The position numbers and the translations under genes are program-made. Below are positions 24,824-35,634 of a stretch of 64,000 nucleotides of DNA, piece after piece (position 1 is the stretch's first letter; every line of letters begins with the position of its first letter). Location of the stretch: NCBI GenBank assembly GCA_014058105.1, contig JACGCM010002112.1, positions 1 to 64,000 on the forward strand. Direction: 5' to 3'. This DNA is from Kingdonia uniflora. Its lineage: Eukaryota > Streptophyta > Magnoliopsida > Ranunculales > Circaeasteraceae. The notes under the pieces are model-generated. The model saw only the letters and a program-made list of their open reading frames with translations. It did no database searches and was not told where the DNA came from.

Positions 24824-24997
24824 ATGGTGAAAACTCGTAGGATGGTTCTTGAAGAGCGAATCACTTCAGAAATACAGAGGCTGAAGTTGAGATTTTTTGG
24901 GGATCACTCTTTGGAGGATCCTGTTCCCTCTCCTGTCCCTCGGATGTATAGAGGCATGTCAACAAATAAAGCGGTTAAAGCTGAGGAAGAATTTTAA
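24824..24997 (+). CDS. Upstream conserved antisense ORF 1 (element E copy)
   Basis: 57 codons, uninterrupted, starting MVKTRRMVLEERITSE and including 'LKLRFFGDHSLEDPVP' and 'YRGMSTNKAVKAEEEF'. It matches the frame at 22455-22258 of element A in length and sequence up to the last third. It is basic, then Pro-rich, then acidic. It lies just inside the 3' LTR and is transcribed, if at all, in the same direction as the PF04195-like gene. Function unknown. Confidence 0.45.
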   Translation: MVKTRRMVLEERITSEIQRLKLRFFGDHSLEDPVPSPVPRMYRGMSTNKAVKAEEEF

Positions 24998-25041
24998 TGT
25001 AGAAGGAGATTTCACCACGTTATCTTAACAGGCGAGCAGCG

Positions 25042-25272
25042 TTGGGCTTGTTTATGTATTATTGCGGGGAACAAGGTTGGGGAGATAGATACAGGGATAG
25101 GCGTGACTGCGGGGCAGTTGCATTGATTTCTTGTGTCACAATGTATTTTAAGGTTGGACCCTCTTCATCTCAACCAACTCTGCGGGGCGGGAGTTTTAGA
25201 GGAGGCGGCGATGGTAGTGGAAGAAGGAGACGCAAAGTAGAAGTCTACTTCTGTACTTCCATTACTTTTTAG
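25042..25272 (+). CDS. Gly/Arg-rich frame in the antisense block of element E
   Basis: A 76-codon frame with 'GWGDRYRDRRDCGAV' and a terminal 'GGSFRGGGDGSGRRRRK' tract, an RGG-like composition. Element A keeps 'GWGDRCRGRHDYG' and, after a frameshift, 'GGSGFRGGGDGNGRARQ'. The region could be an exon downstream of ORF 1, since 'ttaacaggcgagca' is conserved just before it and looks like a splice acceptor. Whether it is translated is uncertain. Confidence 0.35.
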   Translation: MGLFMYYCGEQGWGDRYRDRRDCGAVALISCVTMYFKVGPSSSQPTLRGGSFRGGGDGSGRRRRKVEVYFCTSITF

Positions 25273-25991
25273 TGCTAAAAAGACCTTTAGTTTTAAGGGT
25301 TGGTTCAGGCACGGAGTCTCCTGCTTTCATAGTTTCCATTTGAAGTTTGTCTAGACTTCGAACAAACTGATGAGGGTGAGGATACTTGTTGTCTCTAATT
25401 TCTACTTTGCATCAGGGTAAAAGATCACTGAAGCAGGAAGAACTGAAGGATTTTATGTATCGAAGTGTCTGAATGACCTGTTACTTTTAAAAGCATTTAA
25501 AAACTTATTATCTATAAAGTACCTGTTGTTGAGTACTTGAAAGACTTATTATCAGTAAAAGCACTTGTTATCTGTAAAAGCACTTGTAATCTGTTTCGAC
25601 ATGAATAAAATTTGTTTTCCAATTTTTTTGCTAATATAAATATATGATAAATCAAGAAATTGAGCTGTATGATCTGAAGAATATATGAAATGAAATGTAT
25701 GAGTGCAGAAAGTACAAATACTTCTAACATTCAAACTGAGATATATATGTAAAAATGCAAGTTAAGATGTAAGTATGATTCGTCCTGCGTGTTGGAAATG
25801 TGGGAGATAAAAAATTGTATGAATTTTAAAAAAAATGATGATTCGACCTTAATGAGGCATTAAAGTTTGGAAATAATAAGTTCGACCTGAAAAGATGTGA
25901 AATGATTGAGTTCGAGGGGAACTGATAAGTGGAAAGAACTCTCGTATGATTTTGGTGTTTTTGTTACGAGATTAAAGGATATTAGTACTTT

Positions 25992-26303
25992 TTGAGGGGA
26001 ATCGGTAGTAAAAAATATTTGAATAAGGCAGAAAGATCTCTGGATATAGGGGAAGAGATTGGAATGGTGCGCACTCAATCACAGAGAATTCACAGTACCG
26101 TTGAAGAACGGTTGGCCATAAAGATCTCAGAAGTACAGGAGAGAATTTATGGACTGTTGGGTTATGATGCTGAGTATGCCCAATTTTTCTTTGAGAGATT
26201 TTTTTATGAATTGGTGAAGGATCCTGCAGATCCAGAAGAAATGGTCAGATTGATTAATGAGGTAGAGATCGAATTTGAGGATATGAGGATTGTTATAGGT
26301 TGA
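25992..26303 (+). CDS. Upstream conserved antisense ORF 2 (element E copy)
   Basis: 103 codons: a basic start, then 'STVEERLAIKISEVQERIYG', 'DAEYAQFFFERFFYELVKDP' and 'EEMVRLINEVEIEFEDMRI'. The reading is conserved but broken in element A (about 21110-20840). Mostly predicted helix, charged, with no membrane segment or signal peptide visible. Not recognised. The real start may be upstream through splicing. Confidence 0.45.
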   Translation: MRGIGSKKYLNKAERSLDIGEEIGMVRTQSQRIHSTVEERLAIKISEVQERIYGLLGYDAEYAQFFFERFFYELVKDPADPEEMVRLINEVEIEFEDMRIVIG

Positions 26304-26851
26304 CCGGTTGGATGTGGCTCCCAGGTGACCAAGGCTATTTTTGATGTAATTATATGTGAGGTGCCTGGAGCGGATGTATAATAGAGCGACAGAATAGGAT
26401 TATTTTGAGTTTGTATAATCTGAAATAATTTGTTGAATAGATTCTTTATTTTTGTGAATATTGTTTATAACTGTTGTGTAAAAATAAATTTTAAAATATT
26501 TGAAACTCTGTTATGGTAGCTTTAGAAATGACGTTATCGTTGCTATAAGAGTAAAAGAAGAAGCATGTACAGAAGAAACAGGGAGGTTATGATTTTGTCC
26601 CTTGTGAAAAGTTGTAAAAACTTGATTACATGTAAAAAGTGAGTCATTATGAGTGGGGCGAGGCCAGAGGGAGATTTGGAAAAAAAGATTAAAATAGATT
26701 AAAATATAAGGGAAAGGGTAATGATGGGAAGGCATCTGTACTAAAAAGGTACAAGACGTCGGACATGGATAGTGGAAGAGACGCCTTGGTTCTAAAATTG
26801 AGGATGGTTCATGCGAGGCTCAATAACTGCCATAAGTTAGAGAAAAAAAAA

Positions 26852-26859
26852 TATAAATA
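26852..26859 (+). promoter_or_regulatory. TATA box of the antisense gene in element E
   Basis: TATAAATA about 45 bp before the ATG at 26904, matching element A in sequence and spacing. Confidence 0.6.
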
Positions 26860-26903
26860 CTGCTTCATCTTCGTCAATCAAACATTTTTCAAATTTTGAA
26901 AAC

Positions 26904-28667
26904 TTGAAGAGTAGTGAGAGAGGAAAGAAAAAGATAGGCAAAAACAGTACTGAAACTTGTAGAGACTCAAGCAAGACGGATCATCTGTCAAAGCGCGAGA
27001 GAGTTGTTAAATCTGAGTCGCGAAAGTGGTTGTACAGCAGCGTGGTAAGGGAAGGATACTGCGCTGCCTCAGATTTTCATTCTAATATAGAAGGTTAGTA
27101 GATATACGTGATATGTGTATGTGTTTTTGAAGATCAATTTTGTATTGCTTGAAAAAGTGATAAATTACTATTTATAGTAATCTATGAAAATCTTTTGTTA
27201 TAAGAGATATGAAAGATATTTGAATATTATTGATGTATATAAAAAGAAGATAATAATAGATACCTGGATCTGTATGTAGGTCGATCGTGAGGAGCTTTTT
27301 CTAGGATAAAATCCTTTACTGCAATTGATATGAGGAATTCCCCTGTAAGTGAGGCATCGACCTCTGGTAGGCCGACTGAGTCTGAGATTGAAGCGTCCGG
27401 TGGTGAGGAAGAAGTAAATATTGACCAATTTCTAGATTTCCCTGCAAGAATGACATCCTACCCTCCTTGTTCGGATGCATATAGAGAGTTCTGTAAAGCC
27501 AAGGCTTCTACAGGAGGTAGGGAACTGTATCGATTATGCCGGTAGGCAATATAGGGGTTGCACTGTAGCAATGGGAGATGAATACTTTTATTTGCTAGTT
27601 GATTTATAAAAGGATAAAAAGGATAGGGATTTAGAATTTATATCTTTTGAGTACTTCGATGGGGATGTTTAGAGCAAACTCACGAAGGGTTTTCTGTGTT
27701 ACCTATCTCAGTTGGAGTAAGGGTTGAGTCTTCCAATTAGCAATCTGGCGAAAGGGATTATGAATCCTATCGGTGAATGTCCCATTCAAATGAATGGGAA
27801 TATATGGGAGGTGATAAGTGTTTGTGAATCATTGAACTTGCGGTGGGAAGGACAGGGTAGAAAGAGGAAGATATCTCCTGATGATGTGTTGTAGTTTTTT
27901 GCTATAAAATTTGTTTGTGCAATTGGAGGGGCTAATTTTTGCTCGAGTGCAACTCGACTTCGTTTTTTTGATCTGAACTCAGGAGGTCGAACTTGGAACG
28001 ATAATATGATATGGGTGAAGGGTGACTGCCTTCATAGTGATGATGAAGAACCCATGGAACTTCTGTTTATAACTGTAAAACAACATAAGTATAACAATGT
28101 ATAATGTATAAGATTGATAGTTGAAATTGTACGATGTTTGTCGATGTTCATGTTGTGTGTATGACAGGTCCCAAATCATGGGTGGAGAGGAAAGAGTCAT
28201 TGTTGGATAAATTTGCTCTAGAGGAAACTGAACTCGAGGCTCTATTAGAAGATCTTGGCATTAGCAGGAAGAAGCGTGTTAACAGCAGAGTTGAAAAAGT
28301 TTTGAAATCTCAGTCGACAAGGTTGATGACGAGCGCTAACAGTAGCAAAAAGAAAGGGATTGATCGGGAAAAGTAAGTTACCTTTCTAAAGACCACTGTA
28401 ATGGACAAAGGATTACCTAAGTCCATTACATCGAGCAAATTAGCTCGAACGTTCCCCAAAAGGGGATCACTAAAGCGTGGTGCCGTTACTGGGGCCTCGT
28501 AAAGTGGTGCAGCTGCAGAAAAGGCGAAAAAGAGAAGGGTTGAACCTTCTGAAGTGTCGGGTGGGAAGGTCATTAAAAACTGACCAGATGTAAATGAAAA
28601 TTGGAAAGAGGTGGAGGAGAAGGCCAGGTTGGCAGTTCTCCGCAGAGAAGAGGAAATGAGAAAAATG
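26904..28667 (+). pseudogene. Antisense PF04195-like gene of element E, 5' half (exons 1-3)
   Basis: Exon 1 (26904-27093) starts MKSSERGKKKIGKNSTETC and has donor AAG|GTTAGT. Exon 2 begins at 27330 (MRNSPVSEASTSGRPTESE), runs through a 'YLSQLE..LSLPISNLAKGI'-type region with stops, and ends at ACT|GTAAAA near 28074. Exon 3 (about 28167-28667) starts after TATGACAG with 'GPKSWVERKESLLDKFAL', continues Lys/Arg-rich, and ends ATG|GTAGG. All borders coincide with those of element A. Frameshifts in exon 2 and a stop in exon 3 disable it. The next exon is 30.6 kb away (59362), because a LINE has landed at its splice acceptor. Confidence 0.75.
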
Positions 28668-28743
28668 GTAGGTTCATATGCTCGAGTACTTGTTTATAAT
28701 GGATTTCGCACTATGATTCGAACTAATCAAGAAGGTCAATTTG

Positions 28744-28757
28744 TTATTTTACAGGCT
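28744..28757. repeat. Left copy of the LINE target-site duplication
   Basis: TTATTTTACAGGCT; the right copy at 59351-59364 is TTATTATACAGGCT (one mismatch). The 14-bp length is typical for L1-type retrotransposition. The site contains the AG of the intron 3' splice site and the first exon bases. Confidence 0.85.
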
Positions 28758-28889
28758 TTTTAAGCAAAAAGTTTAGATTATTTATATATGTTCAATCAAA
28801 GATTACAAGATAATTACAAATCATGGACACATTTGCCCTCACACTCTTAAACAAAGAACTTATAGCTCCTTTGTTTGAACAGACTAACT

Positions 28890-29230
28890 ATCTATTCGAA
28901 TAAAGTTGTATTCGAATAAAATAAAACTCTATTCGAATAAAATAGCCCATGAAGAAATCTATTCGAACAGAAATAATTCTATTCGAATAGAACTGCCCAG
29001 GCATAAATCTATTCGAACAGAAATAATTCTATTCGAATAGAACTGCCCAGGCAGAAATCTATTCGAACAGAAATAATTTTATTCGAATAAAACTGCCCAA
29101 GCAAAAATCAACTCGAACAGAAATAATTTTATTCGAATAAAATACTCAGTCTAGAGTATTTTCGAACAGGATAATTTCTATTAGAATAAAATAATCAGTT
29201 ACTAGAGTGTTCGAACAGGAAAGGATATTC
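28890..29230. repeat. 50-bp minisatellite with palindromic TCTATTCGAATAGA core
   Basis: Units start at about 28958, 29008, 29058 and 29108, exactly 50 bp apart, with degenerate partial units on both sides. Each unit holds TATTCGAACAGA and TCTATTCGAATAGA (a perfect 14-bp palindrome) followed by 'actgcccaggc'. It lies in the 3' region of the LINE. Confidence 0.85.
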
Positions 29231-29419
29231 GAATAAACCTCGAAAACTAAGAGATGTCTTGATCAGCAGAATCGAAAGTACTCAGTGAAGGGAACTTCAA
29301 TTCTTATGAGGAAAGTTGGGCGTCCACTATAGTCTTCTTCAAAAGGTTCAACATTTTCTGATCCTCTCCTAGCCATAAGGTCGGCGAAAAAATAGCATTC
29401 CCTCCATGTATGGTTGAAA

Positions 29420-29830
29420 CGAATTTGTCAAATAGATTTCTTGAGTATACTCCATTGTATCTTAGACTTCAAGGGAATCTTATCATTTTTGAATGCTCTA
29501 ATTGCTGCTTCAGAGCCGAAGAACACCCATAGATTATGCCAACCTCTTGCAACATCTTTCTGAATACTTGTAAGTATCACAACTATTTCGGCTATAAAAC
29601 TAGTTGAGATACCGATCACTTGCTAAATACCCCCATAACAGCTCCCTCACTGTCCCGAAACACCACACCAATACCAGTAGCACCTGGATTTCCAATACTA
29701 GAGCAATCACAACATATTTTAACTTTATTTGGCATAGGCAGGTCCCAGAAACTGCTTTGTACACCTGCATAGTTGTTGGCCTTGCATTAAACTTTAAGAA
29801 TTTTGATGGTCTGTAGTTCATCCATGTTGT
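29420..29830 (-). pseudogene. RNase H domain of the LINE
   Basis: Minus-strand reading gives 'MPNKVKICCDCSSIGNPG' and 'ATGIGVVFRDSEGAVMGV'. This is the RNase H signature V-K-x-N-x-DG-(S)-x-x-x-x-x-G-G-x-G-x-V-x-R-D found at the C-terminus of many plant L1 elements. The usual DG is a Cys-Ser (D-C-S), which alters the first catalytic neighbourhood. Stops follow at 29640-29580 and the rest is in other frames. Confidence 0.65.
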
Positions 29831-30954
29831 TATTCATCTTTCCTTTTGATAGTTCAGCAGTATACTGAATTTGTTTTAGAATCTCCATCTTCATATTAGT
29901 CACGGATGGCGCTGTATCGTCAAATCGCAAGCTATTCCTAGCTGTCCAGAGTGTATGGCAAATGGAGAAAACGGTTGTAATCCAAAGGTTGTTTATATAG
30001 CTGCTAGCTGAACGGCACTTTTCCAGAATGGATTTCCATGTGTCTATACTAGTTATTGAAGGAAGAAAGAAAGTATTAGTAGCCCATAACCAAATATTTA
30101 CAGCTGAAGGGCGGTGCAAGAGCAAATGTGTTTTTGATTCCTCCTGCAAGCGGCAAAGAGTGCATCGTGAAGTGATTTGGATTCCATTTTTTTGAACAAT
30201 GTCATCCAAAGGTAGGATATGATTTACCAATCTCCATGTAAAACCCCCTAGTTTTGGGTGAACGCTTCCCCTCCACGTATACTTCCACCACCATGCCCTA
30301 ATCAATTTTTTCCTTATAGTCTCATAAGCATTTCTAACATTGAAGTTCCCATAGCAATCAGGTTTCCAAATTCTTTTATCTACTTCTTGTGGGCTGCAAG
30401 GTATTTCCAACACATTGATCCCTAGAGCCAACAGTAGAATCCTAATATCTATAGGTATATCCCATCCATCGGAGTTGATAAAGTCACAAAGTTTAGTTGT
30501 GCATCTTTTACACAGGGATTGTGGCATCTCAATGTATTCCCGCAGGGGTATCTCCGTGGCCCAAGTTTCCCTCCAGAAGTCGATGTTATCCCCATTCCCT
30601 ACTAGCCATCCCATATATGGCCGATTAATACTAGCAACTAGTTTAATACCTGGCCAAATCGTGGATTTCTTATGATATCGGATGAAGTCACCTATTTTTT
30701 CTGAACTTAGCCTGCATAAATTGAGACCAGACCTCTTTCCTGTCACAGAAGGCCCAATGGAGTTTGCTTAACATAGCATCATTCACTTCTTTCAAGCTTC
30801 GAATACCCAACCCACCTTCCTTCAGTGGTTTGTGGACTTTCTCCCATTTTACTGTGATTCCTTTTCTTCGGGATGGATCCCCAGTCAAGATAAAATTATG
30901 TATGATAAAGTCCCCTTCCTTTATGAGCGATTTTGGCCATTTATAAATTGCCAT
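29787..30954 (-). pseudogene. LINE ORF2 C-terminal half: RT thumb and zf-RVT
   Basis: Two overlapping open frames. The first (30954-30688) has 'MAIYKWPKSLIKEGDFIIHN' and 'KPLKEGGLGIRSLKEVNDAM', the conserved region after plant LINE RT (W..VC.PK..GGLGI..L...N.A). The second (30746-29787, 319 codons) continues with 'WLVGNGDNIDFWRETWATE' and then the zf-RVT block 'FTWRLVNHILPLDDIVQKNG' with 'CTLCRLQEESKTHLLLH' (C-x2-C...H pattern). A frameshift separates the two. The region is fairly well preserved compared with its surroundings. Confidence 0.85.
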
Positions 30955-31033
30955 ATTGTATATGGGGAGACTATTTAAAATAGCCCTTGCTAGAATTACT
31001 CTACCCTGGAACGATAAGAGTTTTCTTGTCCAA

Positions 31034-31505
31034 CACTACACCAATTTTACTAAATTACCACGGACCTAATCTGTGGTAATAGTCATTTTGCCACGGATAA
31101 AGTCTGTAGTGGAGGTCTGTAGCAAATGGTGCGTGACAATTTTTTTGCCACAGACTGTCTGTGGTTATTTAATTTAAATTGCTACGGAGTAAATTCGTGG
31201 CAATTTTTTTGCCACGGAGTTTGTCTATGGTTATTTAATTTATTTTGCTACGGAGTAAATCCGTGGTAATTTTTTTGCCACAGAGTTTTTCTGTGGTTAT
31301 TTAATTTATTTTGCTACGGAGTAAATCCGTAGTAAGTTTTTTGCCACGGAGTTTGTCTGTGGTTATTTAATTTATTTTGATACGGAGTAAATCCGTGGCA
31401 ATTTTTTTGCCACAGAGTTTGTCTGTTGTTATCAAATTTATATTGATACAGAGTAAATCCGTGGCAAAAAAAATATCCATTTTGCCACGGATAAAGTCTG
31501 TGGTA
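31034..31505. repeat. Left TIR and sub-terminal repeats of the CACTA element
   Basis: After the TIR come at least five units of about 64 bp, with 'ctacggagtaaatccgtgg' and 'tttgccacagagtttgtctg' as the two conserved blocks in opposite orientation. The unit cores are near 31192, 31252, 31316, 31381 and 31445. In En/Spm-type elements such repeats bind the TNPA-like protein. The right end (55060-55127) has only one or two degenerate copies ('ctgcggcaaaa', 'actgtggcaaa'). Confidence 0.85.
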
Positions 31506-31771
31506 TTTTTATTTTATTTTAAAAAAACTAAAAATACTGCAATGCTGCACTCCTGAACCTGCAAAGCACTCCCAATCCTCCAACAATACATTTCATACAT
31601 ACTAATGATACATGGACAAAAAATAGATATCCAAAATAAATCCCTCATTCCATTAAACATTAAAAGATCCAAATACAATTGCTCCATATGCTAAAAGAAC
31701 ATATGCATAAGAGAAGAAAAAAAGAATAGAGAGTAATCCCGTGGTAAGCCAAAATTGTTCCAAATTACTAC

Positions 31772-31960
31772 CTGTTAGTAAGCTAAAATTGAATCTGTAC
31801 TTTGAACGCTATTAGCTTGTATATCACCAAGTTTATTCCTGAGAGAACAATCCCGTGGCTTGAGTTTCAGCACAGTCTGAAAGGATCCTATAGCCTTATC
31901 ATACTCTCTGGATAAGTTGTAAAGAACACCAAGTACTATGTGAACATCAACATCATCTGG
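31772..31960 (-). pseudogene. PEX5: Captured exon of the peroxisomal import receptor PEX5 (TPR region)
   Basis: The minus strand reads 'DDVDVHIVLGVLYNLSREYD', then 'KAIGSFQTVLKLKPRDCSL', 'NKLGDIQANSVQSTDSILAY' and a stop where PEX5 has Gln. This is the tetratricopeptide part of plant PEX5, which binds the SKL-type signal of peroxisomal matrix proteins. The exon is bordered by TTTTACCAG on the 5' side and CAG|GTAGTA on the 3' side, so genomic DNA with intron flanks was captured. Only about 63 of the protein's roughly 730 residues are present. Confidence 0.8.
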
Positions 31961-32073
31961 TAAAATTTAACTGTGGAGAAAAAGGGAAAGATTTAGAGTT
32001 GAATATCTGTACAACAGAGAAAAGCACAGATAGAATGTAACTGTAGAGCACTATTTACACATATAGAGTACTA

Positions 32074-32462
32074 ACCATGCTCCCAATGAAACCCACTATA
32101 AAAGGAAGTCTCTGCAAATGAAAAAATATATTAAAAGCAAAAGAAGATAAGGAAATTAGTTGCCGCAGTGAGAAATCATGCTAAAAGGAAGAAAGAAAGA
32201 AATAAAGCCTAGATGAAAATACCTCTTTTGATGTCATGTCAGTGAACTGATTTTGTGGACCTTTAAGTACGAAAAATGATCCTATAATGAATATACGACC
32301 AAGAGTAAAGCAAATAGATAACTTTTGAGTTATCAGAACCATGATTGGAAGGAACATAGTGAATGAGATGAAAATGAAGAAAACTCTAGTTGCCAGGAGT
32401 ATCCCAAAGTACATGAGAAATATCCCTGAATGAACATTGCTAGTGGCAGACTGTAAGTTCGC
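32074..32462 (-). pseudogene. Captured exons of an SFT2-like vesicle transport protein
   Basis: The larger exon (about 32462-32221) reads 'NLQSATSNVHSGIFLMYFGI', 'ATRVFFIFISFTMFLPIMVL' and 'CFTLGRIFIIGSFFVLKGPQ', and ends 'FTDMTSKE' at GAG|GTATTT. A small second exon (about 32114-32074) reads 'RLPFIVGFIGSM', exactly the block that follows in SFT2 proteins. Two hydrophobic helices are visible. SFT2 proteins are four-helix membrane proteins of Golgi vesicle traffic. N-terminal and C-terminal exons are missing, so it is a fragment with its intron kept. Confidence 0.75.
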
Positions 32463-33924
32463 AGGCAAATCCCTTACTTCCTTTAAAACCCTAAAAGAAC
32501 AGAAATCCTAGTTAGATTCTAGTAATTACTAATATGGAATATGTAGTTTCTTATATTGTTCAGGATTTTGTTATATATAAAGTTTGTATCCTTGTGTAGT
32601 TTCTTTTGTTGACGAGGTTATTCGATTTACACTAAGATCTTGTATAAAAATAAAAAAATTTAGGTGAGTATTACAAACTTATATATATATTTACATTAGG
32701 GTAACAAAAAAGATGACTTTAGATTTCATATGTTACTCAAAACTTGGTATAAAATTCATCGGAGATAATTAACCTAAAAGCTGCATGAAAATATAGTATT
32801 CTTACAACTTAATCAATAGTGACAAAATAATTGTTTGGAAAAAAAAATATTTAATTTAAATTTATGAAGATAAGAGAGATTACATGAAGTGTGGGTAAAT
32901 TGATAAATATGGAGGAAAGGGGCAAAAAGATTACACCTTGTGTTTAAAGAAACTAACAAAGTAACTTCTTTTTTTGCCTGTTTGCTTAATGATTATGACT
33001 TCAAGAAAATTGATCCCGCTAATTTTATTGTTTTAGCCATCAGGTCAAGCTAGAGCTTATTAGTTCAGAGAATGGATGGGGAAAGATGTTGCCCATCTGA
33101 TGCATGTCTCTTATGGGTGGTTGAAGCTTCAGCTACAACTCACACAATGCTTCTTAGGAAAGATACTTAGAACTTTATCAAAAATGGGGAAGAAAAAAGT
33201 AATAGACTAGCTGCCTACCAGCATATCTAAAATGTCCAAAAAATGGATGGGAATGGCACTAACAATGCAAAGGCAGTTCCTTTTTACTCAAGCACTTATC
33301 TCAAATGTTTAAAGCTGCAACAACAACTCGCACAAGGATGCATAGGAAACAGGATCATAACCTTATCAAATCTGGTATAGAAGGAATTACAAAATTGTTT
33401 CAGGTTAGACCAGCGGACCAGTTTAATTCAATCTAGACTAACTCAGTTTCAGAAAGTGGAAGGAGAGGATTCCTTTGCTTCAATCCGTGTGGCAGAGGCT
33501 AAAGCTAACAACTATAACATCAGAATTCTCAAGGGTGTAAATAAAGCATCTTCATATCCTATCTATAATGGAGTAGAAGAAAATTGCAGACTAGCCTAAC
33601 CGTCTAGACTGCCCAAAAAATGGATGGAAAAGGCATTCTCATATCATAAAATGGATGGGGGAGAAAGATGGCCTTTCAGATGCATGCCTTTCATGGATGT
33701 TAGAAGCTCATTGATGTATACTAGTGGAACAACTAGTGACCCAAAAGAGGTACTCTTTTTTTTCCTTTATTAATATAGACATACAAATAAACATATGTAC
33801 AGATTTATGTCGGGTTGGATTACAAATTACAAGGACCAACTCATGTATCCTCGAGATGTAAAAAGAAATAGTAAGCGCTCGATAAAAAAAATTGGGCCAA
33901 GGGAAAGCAAATGGTAAATCACAT

Positions 33925-34526
33925 ACCTCTGTAGTAAAGTGGGTATGGGCAAGAGGGTCCAAGAACTCATTAAATGTCTTTTTATAGAATTCTTGATTCT
34001 CCTCTTTCTCAAGTTCCTTTGAATTTCGCATCTACAAGGAGAAGAAAAACCATTACACCCACGATTTAGTTTAATGACACGAATAACCAATAGATCCAAT
34101 AAGTATCACGCACAACCACCACAAAAAATCAGTGTATTAGAGAAAGTAAAATTACCCTGATCGGTTTAGTTTCATTGCCTAATTCCCAATCCCAATACTT
34201 CTCAGTTACATTATTCTTTTTCTTCTTCTTTTCCCCCTGAAATAAAAAAAATTAGTTATACTAACGTCTATAAGTGCTAAAGCCAAATTACAAAGACATA
34301 AGAATCTTCAATAAGTACCTCTGGCTTTTCTTCTTCTCCCTCCTTTACTTCTTCCTCTTCCACCTACCAAAAGTTATATTCAATTGAGACCGCTTACGAA
34401 TGCAGTTTCAATTTCTTTCATTGACGTATACGGATTATAACATTTCAACAAGACTTGTGCATATATAAGTTGTTTTACAAGAAGTTAATTGAGAAGGAAT
34501 CAAACCTATTAAATACTATCTACACC

Positions 34527-34573
<47 letters not shown>

Positions 34574-35634
34574 CAGATATAAAAACCTACTATCTATGCA
34601 ACTAGTTATTATATTGGGTTTGACTAAGATGACTTCTGTAGCAATAGAAAAGCTTACCTCGACAGAGCGTGATTTCTCTTGCCATGTATAAATGAGGAAA
34701 GAAACAAACTGGGAGTAATTCTTCATCAAGCCACTAACCCTGGTTGGCTCCGAGAATTCATACTTGCCATCAGGCTGAAAGAGCATAAAGGGGGGAAATT
34801 GAAGCAATGTGAGAAAGAATGGAATTACAAAAATGAAGAAATTAAAAGACCCTATACCCATGTAGAGTAATTTGTGTTCCACGACGAAGCATTTTTTCTG
34901 GATCAATCACTTCCTTGATCACATATGAGCTACTGTCAGCTACAGCTTCCCATATATATTGCTTATCTGACCTTGGGCTCTTTGTTGACACAGACACCTG
35001 CACTCAAAAATAATGATCAATTACGGAAAGTGTACATTTCAAACAAAGAAGCTACTGAACAAAAAATTCTTATATAGTAAAGGGTGATATAGAAATTATT
35101 ATAATTTATCTTTTAAAAATTCAAACTATACCTTGTCTGCAACAAGGAAGGCTGAATAAAGTCTGACACCAAACTGACCAATCAAACCGTTATCTGCCCC
35201 AAGTTCCTTGTTTTCCTATATAATGTTAAAAGATTCACAGTTAAATTCAAGATATAGCGAACTTCTGAGGAAATAGTTAAGAATATCTAGTATGTGACTT
35301 GAGCATAAATATGAAAACACACCTTCAGGGCCTTTAAGAATTTTGAAGTTCCACTCTGAGCAATCATACCAAGACAGTCGATGAGCTCTTATTTAGTCAT
35401 TCCCACACCAGTATCTCTGCAATCGTGTGAAAACATAACGTGAATATTGCTTCGATAATTCTAGTAACAAAGGGAATACTCTGTAAAACAACTAAAATAG
35501 CATACGTTATAGTGATGGTCCCATTTTTTTGGATCAAGCTTGATCCGTATCTCTAGTTCACCAGCATCTCCAAGAAGAGAAGGTTCAGTCACACTTAAGA
35601 ATCTCAACTTATCCAAAGCATCACTTGCATTACT
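33925..35634 (-). pseudogene. HSP90C: Captured chloroplast Hsp90 gene fragment, eight exons
   Basis: Exons on the minus strand: 35634-35509 ('NASDALDKLRFLSVTEPSLL'), 35417-35323 ('DTGVGMTK' stop 'ELIDCLGMIAQSGTSKFLK'), 35217-35132 ('ENKELGADNGLIGQFGV'), 34999-34862 ('STKSPRSDKQYIWEAVADSS'), 34777-34659 ('KYEFSEPTRVSGLMKNYSQF'), about 34365-34319 (acidic), about 34238-34157 ('VTEKYWDWELGNETKPI') and 34032-33925 ('MRNSKELEKEENQEFYKKTF'). The order, introns and sequence match plastid Hsp90 from within the N-terminal ATPase domain to the start of the middle domain. The transit peptide and first exons are missing, as is everything after 'HTHFTTE'. An in-frame TAA replaces a Glu codon in exon 2 and Gly-Phe is changed to Arg-Leu in the nucleotide-lid motif, so it is not functional. 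Introns kept means DNA-level capture. Confidence 0.85.
34530..34571. repeat. (TA)n microsatellite in an intron of the Hsp90 fragment
   Basis: About 21 TA units in a row, likely length-polymorphic. Confidence 0.95.

Larger units (their letters stand above)
28758..31033 (-). mobile_element. LINE (L1-type), 3' part
   Basis: Minus-strand 3' portion of a non-LTR retrotransposon whose 5' part is 55128-59350. The RT reading continues across the CACTA insertion: '...EEIQKSANI' at 55130-55155 on the right and 'WTRKLLSFQGRVILAR' just left of 31034 join into the usual post-RT block. It includes the RT thumb, zf-RVT, RNase H and a 3' region with a 50-bp minisatellite. The poly(A) tail is vestigial (only a few T's on the plus strand at 28758). 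Confidence 0.85.

Noticed and set aside
34455..34906. Opposite frames of 78 and 128 codons with Tyr-Ile repeats
   Set aside because: The repeats are only the (TA)n microsatellite read through; part of the longer frame is the Hsp90 exon 34777-34659.
33925..35634. A functional chloroplast Hsp90 gene
   Set aside because: It lacks both ends, has an in-frame stop and lid-motif changes, and lies inside a transposon.
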